Shown here: in pieces, positions 51,524 through 61,080 of the stretch | Layout of the letters: every line of letters begins with the position of its first letter | How positions within the stretch are numbered: position 1 is the first letter of the stretch | Assembly (NCBI GenBank): GCA_913051775.1 | Contig: CAJXCL010000004.1 | Location: 1 to 64,000, forward strand | Direction: 5' to 3' | Length of the DNA stretch: 64,000 nucleotides | Source: an uncultured Nitrospirota bacterium | Lineage (GTDB): Bacteria; Nitrospinota; Nitrospinia; CAJXCL01 | The notes under the pieces: model-generated | What the model was told of the DNA's origin: nothing | Databases searched by the model: none | What the model saw: only the letters and a program-made list of their open reading frames with translations | Program-made: the position numbers and the translations under genes

Positions 51524-51781
51524 CAGCAATAAAAGAAATTTTCTCATTGCTCACCGTACTTCCAGGGAATTAACCGAATCTATCACAACTATATATGCTT
51601 GTCAATATATATTTTTGTTATTTAAATTCAATAGTTTACAATGGATTTCCAGTTTATTGCTGCATTAAAAAAATGTCGTTTAAACAGTTGGTGGCAAATC
51701 CCATTAAATGACTGTTATCTTGTATAATTAAGAGCCGCTATCCGTTAAAAAAGGTAAAACAGTTACAAGTTATTTAAAAAT

Positions 51782-53374
51782 TTACTCTGGAATCAAGAAA
51801 TCCCAGGGAAGAGACTCACTTTCACCAAACTTTCTATAAACATAAAATTCAGCGTTTAAATTAAGCTCACGCATCGCTTTGAACCAGTCTCCATCAAGTT
51901 CTATTACCTTGCAGAGCAAATCTCCCACTTTTCTATCACCACGTGACAAAAGGGCTTGAATAAAGGACCATTTAGGCACGTCATATATTAATTTAATGTT
52001 TTTGATGCTTCTGAAACCTGCTTTTAAAATTTTTAGTTTTACTTTTAGAGATTTAATGTCTTCCATAGGCTCTCTTTGAAAGGGTGTTATAGGTTTTGGA
52101 ACAAAAGCATTCACACTTATTGTCAATAAAAACCCGGACGAACCTTTTTTCCCCCTTACTTCATTAAATAAATGTTTAATTGATTTTACTTCACGAATAA
52201 TTCCCTGGATATCTTCATCGGTTTCTCCCGGGAGCCCAATAATATAATATAATTTTAAATTTTGAATTCCGCTTTCTGCTATCATTCTGATGGAATCAAA
52301 CAATTTTTTTTCTGGTAGGTTTTTATTGATGGATTTCCTTAAACGCTCTGACCCTGCTTCCGGGGCAACCGCAATGGTCTTGCATCCACCTAAAGCCAAA
52401 TATTTCAATATATTATATGAAATTTGGTTTAGCCTTAGCGATGACACAGAAAAGTTTAAACCCTCTTGATATAATTTTTTTAATATACTTTCAATTTCAG
52501 GATGATCACAAATAGCAGAACCCACCAGGCCGATTTTATTTCTGTAAACTTTACCTTTTTGTACTTCATTCAATATGGTTTCTTTGGAGTAGTTTCGTAC
52601 CGGTAGACAAATGTACCCTGCCTCACAAAACCTGCATTTCATTTTACATCCTTTTCCTACTTCTACAAGAAACATGTCACCGAATATGGTTTGATCTGTA
52701 ATAATAGGAGTAGAAGTCGGAAATAGATCAAGGTTTTTCAGAAATCGTTTTTTTATTTTTAATTTCGGCTGGTTTTTTTTTGTTGCAGGGATGTAAACGC
52801 CTTCAATTCCATTTAATATTTTGTCTAAATTTTTTTGTTTGAGTGAATTCTCATTTTCTTTAAAAGATTCCACTATCTCCTTTACAACCTCTTCTCCCTC
52901 TCCAATAACAACTATATCGATAAAATTCGCTATTGGTTCAGGATTAAAAGTCGGACAAATGCCTCCTGCCAGAATAATAGGATCTTTCTCAGTCCTGTTG
53001 TCGGTCTTTACTGGGATGCGGGAAAGTTTAAGAATTTTCAGAACATTCAAATAATCCATTTCAAATGTTATGGAAAAAGCGACTACATCAAATTTATGGA
53101 GTTCTTTTTGGGATTCCAGAGAAATCAGCGGCGATCTTGTTTTTTTTAAGGAGGAAATGTCTTCCCGAGAGGGCAAAAAAGCGCGTTCACAAACAACATA
53201 GTCAAGCTGATTCAGGGTAGAATATATCTTTTGGAAGCCAAGATTGGACATTCCAACCGAATAAGTGTTGGGATAAACAAGGGCAACCGAGATATTTCCG
53301 GCATGATTCTTTACAACATAACCTTTTTCCTGAGCAAGTGTTTTTTTTAATTTTTCCCGGTATTGCCATGACAT
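51782..53374 (-). CDS. TIGR03960-type B12-binding radical SAM protein
   Basis: KGCKMKCRFCEAGYI radical SAM CxxxCxxC; N-terminal B12-binding-like region. Start moved from 53413 to ATG at 53374 because the upstream part is repeat DNA. Confidence 0.88.
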   Translation of the reverse strand: MSWQYREKLKKTLAQEKGYVVKNHAGNISVALVYPNTYSVGMSNLGFQKIYSTLNQLDYVVCERAFLPSREDISSLKKTRSPLISLESQKELHKFDVVAFSITFEMDYLNVLKILKLSRIPVKTDNRTEKDPIILAGGICPTFNPEPIANFIDIVVIGEGEEVVKEIVESFKENENSLKQKNLDKILNGIEGVYIPATKKNQPKLKIKKRFLKNLDLFPTSTPIITDQTIFGDMFLVEVGKGCKMKCRFCEAGYICLPVRNYSKETILNEVQKGKVYRNKIGLVGSAICDHPEIESILKKLYQEGLNFSVSSLRLNQISYNILKYLALGGCKTIAVAPEAGSERLRKSINKNLPEKKLFDSIRMIAESGIQNLKLYYIIGLPGETDEDIQGIIREVKSIKHLFNEVRGKKGSSGFLLTISVNAFVPKPITPFQREPMEDIKSLKVKLKILKAGFRSIKNIKLIYDVPKWSFIQALLSRGDRKVGDLLCKVIELDGDWFKAMRELNLNAEFYVYRKFGESESLPWDFLIPE

Positions 53375-53390
53375 AATTGAAATATTTATA

Positions 53391-53470
53391 ACCACGGAGG
53401 GCACAAAGACCACGAAGAATTATTATATATAATTTCTTACTCTTCGTGAGCTTCGAGTTCTTCGTGGTAA
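53391..53470. repeat. interspersed inverted repeat family C (ACCACGGAGGGCACAAAGACCACGAAG / CTTCGTGAGCTTCGAGTTCTTCGTGGT)
   Basis: Long imperfect hairpin of CAC(G/A)AAG words between the radical SAM gene and the MerR-like gene. Confidence 0.8.
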
Positions 53471-53525
53471 ATTTTATCGTACTTGCGGCTCTGCTGAGTT
53501 GTGGATACCCCGTGTTCTTATACAG

Positions 53526-53876
53526 TTATGATAATCGTTTTAATATGTCCCGAAGGTCTTTTTTAAAATCCTCTATTATTTCTACAACTTTTTCTCTGTC
53601 AAAGAGGATACTTATCTGAGAAGGCTCCATTTTTTTATTTCTTTTCTTTAATATTTTTTTAGCCCCTTCTATGGTATACCCATCCACATGAAGAAGCTTT
53701 TTTATTTTAAGGGCTAATTGAACTTCTTTCTTCTGATAAAGCCTCTGGCCGTTTTCTTTTTTTTTGGGACGCAGGTTTTTAAACTCTGTTTCCCAGTACC
53801 TAAGTACGTAAGGTTCTACTTCAGCCAGCTTTGCCACTTCTCCAATTTTAAAAAACAATTTATTTGGAATATACAT
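53526..53876 (-). CDS. MerR family transcriptional regulator
   Basis: FFKIGEVAKLAEVEPYVLRYWETEFKNLRPKKKENGQRLYQKKEVQ. Confidence 0.92.
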   Translation of the reverse strand: MYIPNKLFFKIGEVAKLAEVEPYVLRYWETEFKNLRPKKKENGQRLYQKKEVQLALKIKKLLHVDGYTIEGAKKILKKRNKKMEPSQISILFDREKVVEIIEDFKKDLRDILKRLS

Positions 53877-54215
53877 TAACTAACCATATCCAACCAGTTC
53901 ATTTGTAAAACATTACAATGCTAGCATCCACTTTATTGTAAGTCAAAAAAAATGTAGTCTGGAAAATAGATTTGAAAAAATTTTAACCTTCCCGTAAACC
54001 CCTTTCTTCCTCAAGCGCAGGATAGGCTCTTGGCAATGAGGGGAAGAAGAAAGCTACTTTTAACAAGTTTTTGTGCGGGGTGGTAAAAAAATAATTTAAT
54101 CTAGTATAGTTCTGTATTATCCAAACAAAATGATTAACTATCCAAAATCCATATATCTTTAAACAAAAAATGGTATAATAAAAAAATTTCCTCTTTAATT
54201 AATCCAAAATTAGGT

Positions 54216-56801
54216 GTGGGTACTATGGTAGTTTCTTTTTTGAAAAAAATAGTCGGTACAAAAAATGACCGTGAATTAAAGCGTCTGGATAACTATGTCC
54301 GGGAAATTAATGCTCTGGAACCTGATACTCAGAAGCTCTCTGATGATGAATTAAAAAACAAAACTCAAGAATTCAAAAACAGACTGAATCAAGGCGAGTC
54401 TTTGGAGGATATACTCCCGGAAACTTTTGCAGTTGTTCGTGAAGTAGGGAAAAGAACCCTCAATATGCGGCATTTTGATGTCCAATTGATAGGTGGCGTG
54501 GTACTTCATGAAGGAAAAATAGCAGAGATGAAAACAGGGGAAGGCAAAACACTGGTGGCTACGCTTCCAATCTACCTGAATGCTTTAACAGGGAAAGGGG
54601 TCCACCTGATAACGGTAAATGATTATTTAGCCAGACGTGATAGTGAGTGGATGGGTGCAATCTACAAGTTTCTTGGTATGAGCGTTGGCGTGATCCAACA
54701 CGATATGAACGATAAAGAACGCCAGGAAGCTTATCAATCTGACATAACTTACGGTACCAATAATGAGTTTGGATTTGATTATCTGCGCGACAATATGAAA
54801 TTTGACAGCGCCGAGTTTGTACAGAAACACTTAAATTATGCCATAGTGGATGAAGTAGACAGCATTCTGGTAGATGAGGCAAGAACTCCTTTGATTATTT
54901 CAGGTCCTTCAGAAGAATCAACAGATAAATATTATAAAATTAACCAGATAATTCCTCCGCTGAAAAAGGGAAGTGATTTTGATATAGAAGAAAAAACCCG
55001 TTCTGTCTCATTAACGGAAGGCGGGGTGGCAAAAGCTGAAAAGCTATTAAATTTAAACAATCTTTACGATCCTAAAAATATCGAAATTCTGCATCATGTA
55101 AACCAGGGACTTAAAGCACACGCTATTTTTAAAAGAGATGTGGATTATGTTGTGAAAGAGGGCGAGGTGCTTATTGTTGATGAATTTACAGGAAGGATGA
55201 TGCCTGGCCGGAGATACAGTGACGGATTGCATCAGGCTCTTGAAGCAAAAGAAAACGTGAAGATTGAAAGCGAAAACCAAACCCTGGCTACTATTACCTT
55301 TCAGAACTACTTCAGGATGTATGAAAAGCTGGCCGGAATGACAGGTACTGCTGATACAGAAGCTGCGGAATTTCATTCCATTTATAAACTGGAGGTTATA
55401 GTTGTACCGACTGACAAAAAAATGATACGTGATGATTGTTCTGATGTTATATACAGGACCACAAAGGAAAAGTTTAATGCTATTGTTGATGAAATCGTTG
55501 AGTTGAATAAAAAAGGTCAGCCAATGCTGGTTGGAACCATTTCAATAGAAAATTCGGAAAAAATCAGCCATATGCTTAAAAGAAGAGGAGTAAAACATCA
55601 TGTGCTGAACGCTAAACACCATGAAAAAGAAGCGGAAATTGTGTCGGCTGCCGGAAAAAAGAGTTCGGTAACAATTGCAACGAATATGGCAGGAAGAGGT
55701 ACGGATATTGTCCTCGAAGATGGAGTTCCGGATTTAGGAGGACTGCATATTCTTGGATCAGAAAGGCATGAAAGCCGCAGAATAGATAATCAGCTCAGGG
55801 GGAGGTCAGGCCGCCAAGGAGACCACGGTTCCTCTCGGTTTTATATTTCTATGGAAGACGATTTAATGCGAATTTTCGGATCAGATAGAATTTCCGGGAT
55901 TATGCAAAAACTGGGTATGGAAGAAGGAGTGCCGATCGAACATAAACTTATTTCCAGGGCAATAGAAAACGCCCAGAAAAAGGTAGAAGGACATAATTTC
56001 GATATCAGGAAACATCTGCTGGAATATGATGATGTAATGAATAAACAAAGAGAGGTTATCTATGAACAAAGGCGGGAAGTCCTGGAGGGAAAAAACTTAA
56101 AAGAAAGAATTTTCGAAATGATCGAAGATCTTTTTGAAGATTCATATAATACTTTCATTGATCCGGAAGCATATCCCGAAGATTGGGATGTGGAAGGGCT
56201 TAAAGAGTGGACATCCAGTCTGTTTTCCGTAAACATGTTCCTTAATGGAAAGAACTTACTAAAGATAAATAATCAGCAGGAAGTGGAAATTGCCGAATTA
56301 ACCTGTGAAGATTTAAAAGAACGCCTTTTAAAAACCATTAAGGAAACCTATGAATTACGTGAAAAGCAGATGGGAGATGAAAAAATCCGCTGGCTGGAAA
56401 AAAGAATTATGCTATATGTGATTGATACGATATGGAAAGACCATCTTCTCAGCATGGATCATCTCAAGGAAGGTATAGGGCTTCGTGGCTACGCGCAGAA
56501 AAACCCCCTGAACGAATACAAGAAGGAAGGATATGAAATGTTTGTGGGGATGATTGAGCGGATTAAACAGGGGATAATGGAGTACCTCTTCCGTGTACAG
56601 GTAGCTACTGAGGAAGAACAGGAGATTGGTTTTATGCCTCAACAACAGCAGAAAATGTTAGAAAATCATGGAGGTCCGCCGGAAAGCAGAGGTGGAGGGG
56701 GAGTACAAACCACGGTAAAAAGGAATACTGAAAAGGTTGGTCGCAATCAACCATGTCCCTGCGGCAGCGGAAAGAAATATAAAAAATGTTGTGGAGCATG
56801 A
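54216..56801 (+). CDS. secA: preprotein translocase subunit SecA
   Basis: [49 protein letters not shown]-terminal [17 protein letters not shown] at 54225 is an alternative start. Confidence 0.97.
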   Translation: MGTMVVSFLKKIVGTKNDRELKRLDNYVREINALEPDTQKLSDDELKNKTQEFKNRLNQGESLEDILPETFAVVREVGKRTLNMRHFDVQLIGGVVLHEGKIAEMKTGEGKTLVATLPIYLNALTGKGVHLITVNDYLARRDSEWMGAIYKFLGMSVGVIQHDMNDKERQEAYQSDITYGTNNEFGFDYLRDNMKFDSAEFVQKHLNYAIVDEVDSILVDEARTPLIISGPSEESTDKYYKINQIIPPLKKGSDFDIEEKTRSVSLTEGGVAKAEKLLNLNNLYDPKNIEILHHVNQGLKAHAIFKRDVDYVVKEGEVLIVDEFTGRMMPGRRYSDGLHQALEAKENVKIESENQTLATITFQNYFRMYEKLAGMTGTADTEAAEFHSIYKLEVIVVPTDKKMIRDDCSDVIYRTTKEKFNAIVDEIVELNKKGQPMLVGTISIENSEKISHMLKRRGVKHHVLNAKHHEKEAEIVSAAGKKSSVTIATNMAGRGTDIVLEDGVPDLGGLHILGSERHESRRIDNQLRGRSGRQGDHGSSRFYISMEDDLMRIFGSDRISGIMQKLGMEEGVPIEHKLISRAIENAQKKVEGHNFDIRKHLLEYDDVMNKQREVIYEQRREVLEGKNLKERIFEMIEDLFEDSYNTFIDPEAYPEDWDVEGLKEWTSSLFSVNMFLNGKNLLKINNQQEVEIAELTCEDLKERLLKTIKETYELREKQMGDEKIRWLEKRIMLYVIDTIWKDHLLSMDHLKEGIGLRGYAQKNPLNEYKKEGYEMFVGMIERIKQGIMEYLFRVQVATEEEQEIGFMPQQQQKMLENHGGPPESRGGGGVQTTVKRNTEKVGRNQPCPCGSGKKYKKCCGA

Positions 56802-56898
56802 GTAAAACAGCGTTCAGCAGTCAGCGATCAGCAAAAGAGAAAACAAAAACCTCTATGATCTAAGGTGTACTCAGCGGTAAAGATAACACTATTATCTA

Positions 56899-57768
56899 TT
56901 AGTTTTTAATTAAAAGGACTTTTTGTTCTATCCAGTTAATAAGCCGGGGATTTAAAATTTTTTTTGTTTTTTCTTTATTTAACACAATTTCTTTTACCAT
57001 CTCAGCCAGTGATTCTTTCCGGCTTATAGTGGAATAAAGAGAAACAGCTTTATAAGTCTCATTCCATTTGTCGGATTCTATTTTATAAAATTGATACTGT
57101 TGTTGGTTCACCAGGTTTGTGAAGTAAGAGAAAGTATTCTGAATCATAAAAGAAGAGACATTTCCATACTGCCATCGATTCTCTATAGAATTAAAGTTCC
57201 ACTCCGAAAGCTCCGCAAACTGAGGAGCATGAGAATGCTTTCTTGCTTGACTTTCAGCGTTTAAAAAGTCGATTACATGCGTCATTTCGTGAATAAGCGT
57301 TCCTTTGATAATTTCTTCGTAGTATTCATCAGGGTTAACTTGTCTCATCCAATGATTGAAGAGGCGATTATAAATATCAATGCTTTTTACCTCTACTGAT
57401 GAAGCGGCAGAGGCAGCCTGAGATGGGTTGTGTGCGGCTAAATGATATCTATAGAACATATTATATTTAGATTGTTTAACCACGTTAAGAAAATCAGAAA
57501 GTTTATGATGGTTTTCAATATCCTTTAAGGCTTTTGTAATGAGATTTATTTCTTCAGAAGTCCATGGCTTGGGAATTGAGTCCAAACACCATGCCTCATC
57601 CCACTCACCTGTGCAGGAAGAAAGAGTCACGAATTTAAAACCCTTATATTCGCTTTGAATGAGGATTCGAGAGGACTTATCAGAATTTAATTTTTCTTCG
57701 GCATGTGAATAAAGCGGGGAAAGTGAGAAAAAACATAAAAATAAAATTGTGACTTTGTTTATCTTCAT
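56899..57768 (-). CDS. secreted putative zinc metallopeptidase, unknown family
   Basis: Signal peptide; HEMTHVIDF (HExxH) motif. Confidence 0.65.
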   Translation of the reverse strand: MKINKVTILFLCFFSLSPLYSHAEEKLNSDKSSRILIQSEYKGFKFVTLSSCTGEWDEAWCLDSIPKPWTSEEINLITKALKDIENHHKLSDFLNVVKQSKYNMFYRYHLAAHNPSQAASAASSVEVKSIDIYNRLFNHWMRQVNPDEYYEEIIKGTLIHEMTHVIDFLNAESQARKHSHAPQFAELSEWNFNSIENRWQYGNVSSFMIQNTFSYFTNLVNQQQYQFYKIESDKWNETYKAVSLYSTISRKESLAEMVKEIVLNKEKTKKILNPRLINWIEQKVLLIKN

Positions 57769-57835
57769 TGTTTATATACTATAACACTGTAAAAAATCGT
57801 TTTTTGTAGAAGTTTTTTTGAAAGCTTTAATATAT

Positions 57836-57899
57836 TAGCCACTAGGATTGAAAATACAAAATTTTTCCTTTCCTTTCTGTCTTAGTGATTTTGTGGAAA
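57836..57899. repeat. interspersed inverted repeat family C, degenerate copy
   Basis: TAGCCACTAGGATTGAAAATAC...CTTTCTGTCTTAGTGATTTTGTGGAA. Confidence 0.5.
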
Positions 57900-58058
57900 A
57901 TTGCTTTTATCTAATGATAAATAAATTCCGATTAAAAGTAGATTTTTTGGTATTATAATATCAATACATTGAAGAGACCATTCATCATCTAGCTTGTGCA
58001 TTTTGGTAGAATTAACGGCAAGATCTAAAATGCAGTCTAACCTAATAAGGAGACTATC

Positions 58059-58952
58059 ATGACAAAAGTTGACTTTTTAAAGGCAAATTTTTACCACGTA
58101 AAAAGGATTGTGACCGGTTGCTTGATGCTGGCATTGCTTCTCCTCGCGTGCGTAACGAACGCGGAAGAGGTTGCAAAAAGAAAAATTACAAGGATCGCAG
58201 GCGATCTCTATAGATTCCAAAATAAATTTCACTTTTCCGTGTTTCTGGTTACTCCGGAGGGAATCATTGTCACAGATCCGATCAATTCCGATGCGGCGCA
58301 ATGGCTTAAGGCCGAGCTTGTCAAACGTTTCAATCAGCCTGTAAAATACCTGATATACAGTCATGACCATGTGGACCACATTGCCGGCGGTGAGGTTTTT
58401 GCCGATTCAGCAGTTGTTGTTGCGCACGAGAATGCCAGAGTGAACATTATTGGCGAAAAGCGGCCGACTGCTATTCCAGACATCACTTTCTCTGACCAGA
58501 TGACGATCGAACTGGGTGGCAAGACCGTTGAACTCACCTACGTCGGCCGGGGCCATTCAGATAATATGATTGTGATGCGTTTTCCAGCAGAACGCGTCCT
58601 GTTCGCCGTTGACTTTATCCCGGTTAAAGCGGTGGCCTGGAAGAACATGACGGATGCCTACATTCCCGATTGGATGGATGCGATCAAACTTGTAGAGACT
58701 ATGAATTTCGACATTCTGGTGCCCGGACATGGCCCTATCGGCACTAAAGCGGATGCCTCCGCTTTTCGCGGATATATGGAAACGCTGTATGACGAAGTTC
58801 TTCGAGCGGCGCGTGACGGAAAATCTTTGCAGGAGATGAAGGAGAGCATCAGGCTGGATCAGTACAAGAACTGGCACCTCTACGAAAAATTCATATCGCT
58901 CAACATAGAGGGTATGTACAACCAGATTAAGCTGCACCGCCGGGGCAATTGA
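58059..58952 (+). CDS. MBL fold metallo-hydrolase, secreted or lipoprotein
   Basis: YSHDHVDHIAGGEVFADSAVVVAHENA (HxHxDH); N-terminal hydrophobic segment LALLLLAC. Confidence 0.9.
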   Translation: MTKVDFLKANFYHVKRIVTGCLMLALLLLACVTNAEEVAKRKITRIAGDLYRFQNKFHFSVFLVTPEGIIVTDPINSDAAQWLKAELVKRFNQPVKYLIYSHDHVDHIAGGEVFADSAVVVAHENARVNIIGEKRPTAIPDITFSDQMTIELGGKTVELTYVGRGHSDNMIVMRFPAERVLFAVDFIPVKAVAWKNMTDAYIPDWMDAIKLVETMNFDILVPGHGPIGTKADASAFRGYMETLYDEVLRAARDGKSLQEMKESIRLDQYKNWHLYEKFISLNIEGMYNQIKLHRRGN

Positions 58953-59108
58953 AGCTTTCTGAAACTCATGAACTGAATGAACCTGTTGACAGGGGTCGGG
59001 GATCAGGAATTAAATAAGGCTATAAACGTTGAGCTATCAGCTTTCAGCAAAAGAGAAATCAAAGATGGTTATAAATTGCTACCTGATCCTAGTTTCTATG
59101 GTGCAAAA

Positions 59109-60074
59109 ATGACACATAAATGTCGCAAGGGATTTGTTTTATTGCTTTTGCTAATTATTCTTGCTTTGAACGATAAGTCCTGGGCATTTTTGGATTTCGA
59201 TTTTTCTAATAATTTAGTCCCCTTAAAAGAAATAAAATCGGGAGGAGTCTCAAAAGACGGCATCCCGGCTGTTATCTTTCCGGAAATCATTACCGCAAAA
59301 AAAGCAGTAGAATTCATGAAAGATTCCGATCGTGTCATGGGGTTATCGATCAATAAAAAGAGTAGAGCCTATCCCATTAAAATACTGAATTGGCATGAAC
59401 TTGTAAATGACAGGCTTGGAGAGAGGGATGTGTTAATCTCCTTTTGCCCCCTGTGTGGTACAGGGCTGGTGTTTGATAGACGGGTAGGAAATAAAGAGCT
59501 TACTTTTGCGGTCTCAGGATTGCTTTACAATAGTGACCTTCTGTTTTATGATCACCATAGCGATTCTTTGTGGTCTCAAATTGAAGGGAAGGCCATAACC
59601 GGAAAATTTAGCGGGAGTAAATTAAAGCAATTGCCTTCGTACCACACCACATGGGATTATTGGAAAAAACAACACCCTGAGACTACAGTTGCTTTACCGG
59701 AACTTGGCTATATGCCGAGCTACGAAGCAGATGAATATGCTGCGTATAACAAATCCAACGAACTCATGTTTCCGGTATCAAAAAAGGATACCCGTTTTCA
59801 CCCAAAAGAAACAATCATTGGCGTCAGGTTAAATGGTGTTGCAAAGGCGTATTTTTATTCAACACTTGAAAAGTTAAAGACACCTATAGCTGATGCTGTT
59901 GGCGGTCAACCAATATTGGTGCATTATGACAAAGCGTCTTCAACAGCATATATTACGAATAAAAACAATAAACTTCTAAATTCAACCGTGGGGTTTTGGT
60001 TTGCCTGGTATGCGTTTAACAGTGATACACTTATTTATAATACAGCCATCAGCAGCCAGCTATTAACGGAATAA
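59109..60074 (+). CDS. DUF3179 domain-containing secreted protein
   Basis: Signal peptide FVLLLLLIILALNDKSWA; NWHELVNDRLGERDVLISFCPLCGTGLVFDRRV. Track ORF starts at 58977 in repeat-like spacer; ATG 59109 preferred. Confidence 0.88.
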   Translation: MTHKCRKGFVLLLLLIILALNDKSWAFLDFDFSNNLVPLKEIKSGGVSKDGIPAVIFPEIITAKKAVEFMKDSDRVMGLSINKKSRAYPIKILNWHELVNDRLGERDVLISFCPLCGTGLVFDRRVGNKELTFAVSGLLYNSDLLFYDHHSDSLWSQIEGKAITGKFSGSKLKQLPSYHTTWDYWKKQHPETTVALPELGYMPSYEADEYAAYNKSNELMFPVSKKDTRFHPKETIIGVRLNGVAKAYFYSTLEKLKTPIADAVGGQPILVHYDKASSTAYITNKNNKLLNSTVGFWFAWYAFNSDTLIYNTAISSQLLTE

Positions 60075-60252
60075 TGGAGTAAAGTCTACTCTATGATGCA
60101 GCTATAAGCGGTCAGTTGGGCTTGACAGTCTTCTGATAATTATACCAAAGATTCAAAGGTTATCTCTTAAATATAATGGGACCAAATCTTTAAAAAACAA
60201 TTAGGCCCAACCATTGATTGAAGCCCTCCTTGTTAGGGGGCGCAAGGGGTGT

Positions 60253-60305
60253 GTCGCTAACCCCGCAAGAAACTTCGAAGAATGCGCTCGCTAAACACTT
60301 TCAAT
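60253..60305 (-). repeat. interspersed repeat family A, copy 5 (reverse orientation)
   Basis: GTCGCTAACCCCGCAAGAAACTTCGAAGAATGCGCTCGCTAAACACTTTCA. Confidence 0.75.
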
Positions 60306-60343
60306 CGTTATGGTTTTGACAAATTTATATTTCAAAAAGGTAA

Positions 60344-60718
60344 ATGAAAACCAATATGAGTCCTTTGGAATTAGCACTCAAATACATGAAAATATTCTAT
60401 TCCGGCAAAGATCTTGACGATTTGTATCAACTTTTTTCCAATGAGTTTTCGTTCAAAGGACCATACTTCGAGTTTGATAGAGCGGAAGAGTATATAAACT
60501 CCTTGAAGTCAGATCCACCTGTTGGTCTCGAATACTCAATAATACAATCTTACGAGAACGCTACTTCTGCTTGCTTGGTGTATCAGTTTTTAAAATCAGG
60601 GGTTTCTATACCAATGGCACAACAATTTGATGTCAGTAATGGAAAAATTGATAAAATTCTTCTTATTTTTGATGCTGGAACATTTTCATATAACGATGAA
60701 AACTTGGCAAAGGAATAG
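60344..60718 (+). CDS. SnoaL/NTF2-like fold hypothetical protein
   Basis: MKIFYSGKDLDDLYQLFSNEFSFKGPYFEFDRAEEYINSL pattern typical of NTF2-like small proteins. Confidence 0.6.
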   Translation: MKTNMSPLELALKYMKIFYSGKDLDDLYQLFSNEFSFKGPYFEFDRAEEYINSLKSDPPVGLEYSIIQSYENATSACLVYQFLKSGVSIPMAQQFDVSNGKIDKILLIFDAGTFSYNDENLAKE

Positions 60719-60890
60719 ATTGCTATGCTATTGATTTTAGTAAGTAACAAAGACAAAAAGCAAATTTTTATAAAGTAAAGTTTGACACCTGTTCCACCCT
60801 ATGATAAATTTCCACCACGAAAAACAATTTCCTTTAATAATAAATGGAATGTCCTTATAATTAAATTGTAGGGAGTAGCCGGACAGTTTT

Positions 60891-61036
60891 ATGAAAGTGT
60901 TCAGCGAGCGCATTTCCCGCTGCTTGCCTTCAACCGTATTGGTATAGGGTTTGCTGCTGGATTAGCGAGCGAACTTGAAATAAAATCATACTCTGCACTG
61001 AAGTTTCCCGTAGCTTGCGCAACGGGAAACTTCAAA
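60891..61036 (+). repeat. interspersed repeat family A, copy 6 (most complete)
   Basis: ATGAAAGTGTTCAGCGAGCGCATTTCCCGCTGCTTGCC...TTAGCGAGCGAACTTGAAATAAAATCATACTCTGCACTGAAGTTTCCCGTAGCTTGCGCAACGGGAAACTT; the last part is a perfect 11-bp inverted repeat (61001-61011 / 61022-61032). Confidence 0.85.
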
Positions 61037-61080
61037 AATATAAAAAGACCCTTAATATAGAAATTCCCGGCGATGCTTCC

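Noticed and set aside
54559-54882. 107-aa minus-strand ORF inside secA
   Set aside because: Overlaps the conserved SecA motor domain on the opposite strand; no motifs.
55800-55840. SecA QGDHGSS in place of the usual QGDPGSS
   Set aside because: Single conservative-position change in an otherwise normal SecA; likely lineage variation rather than a second system.
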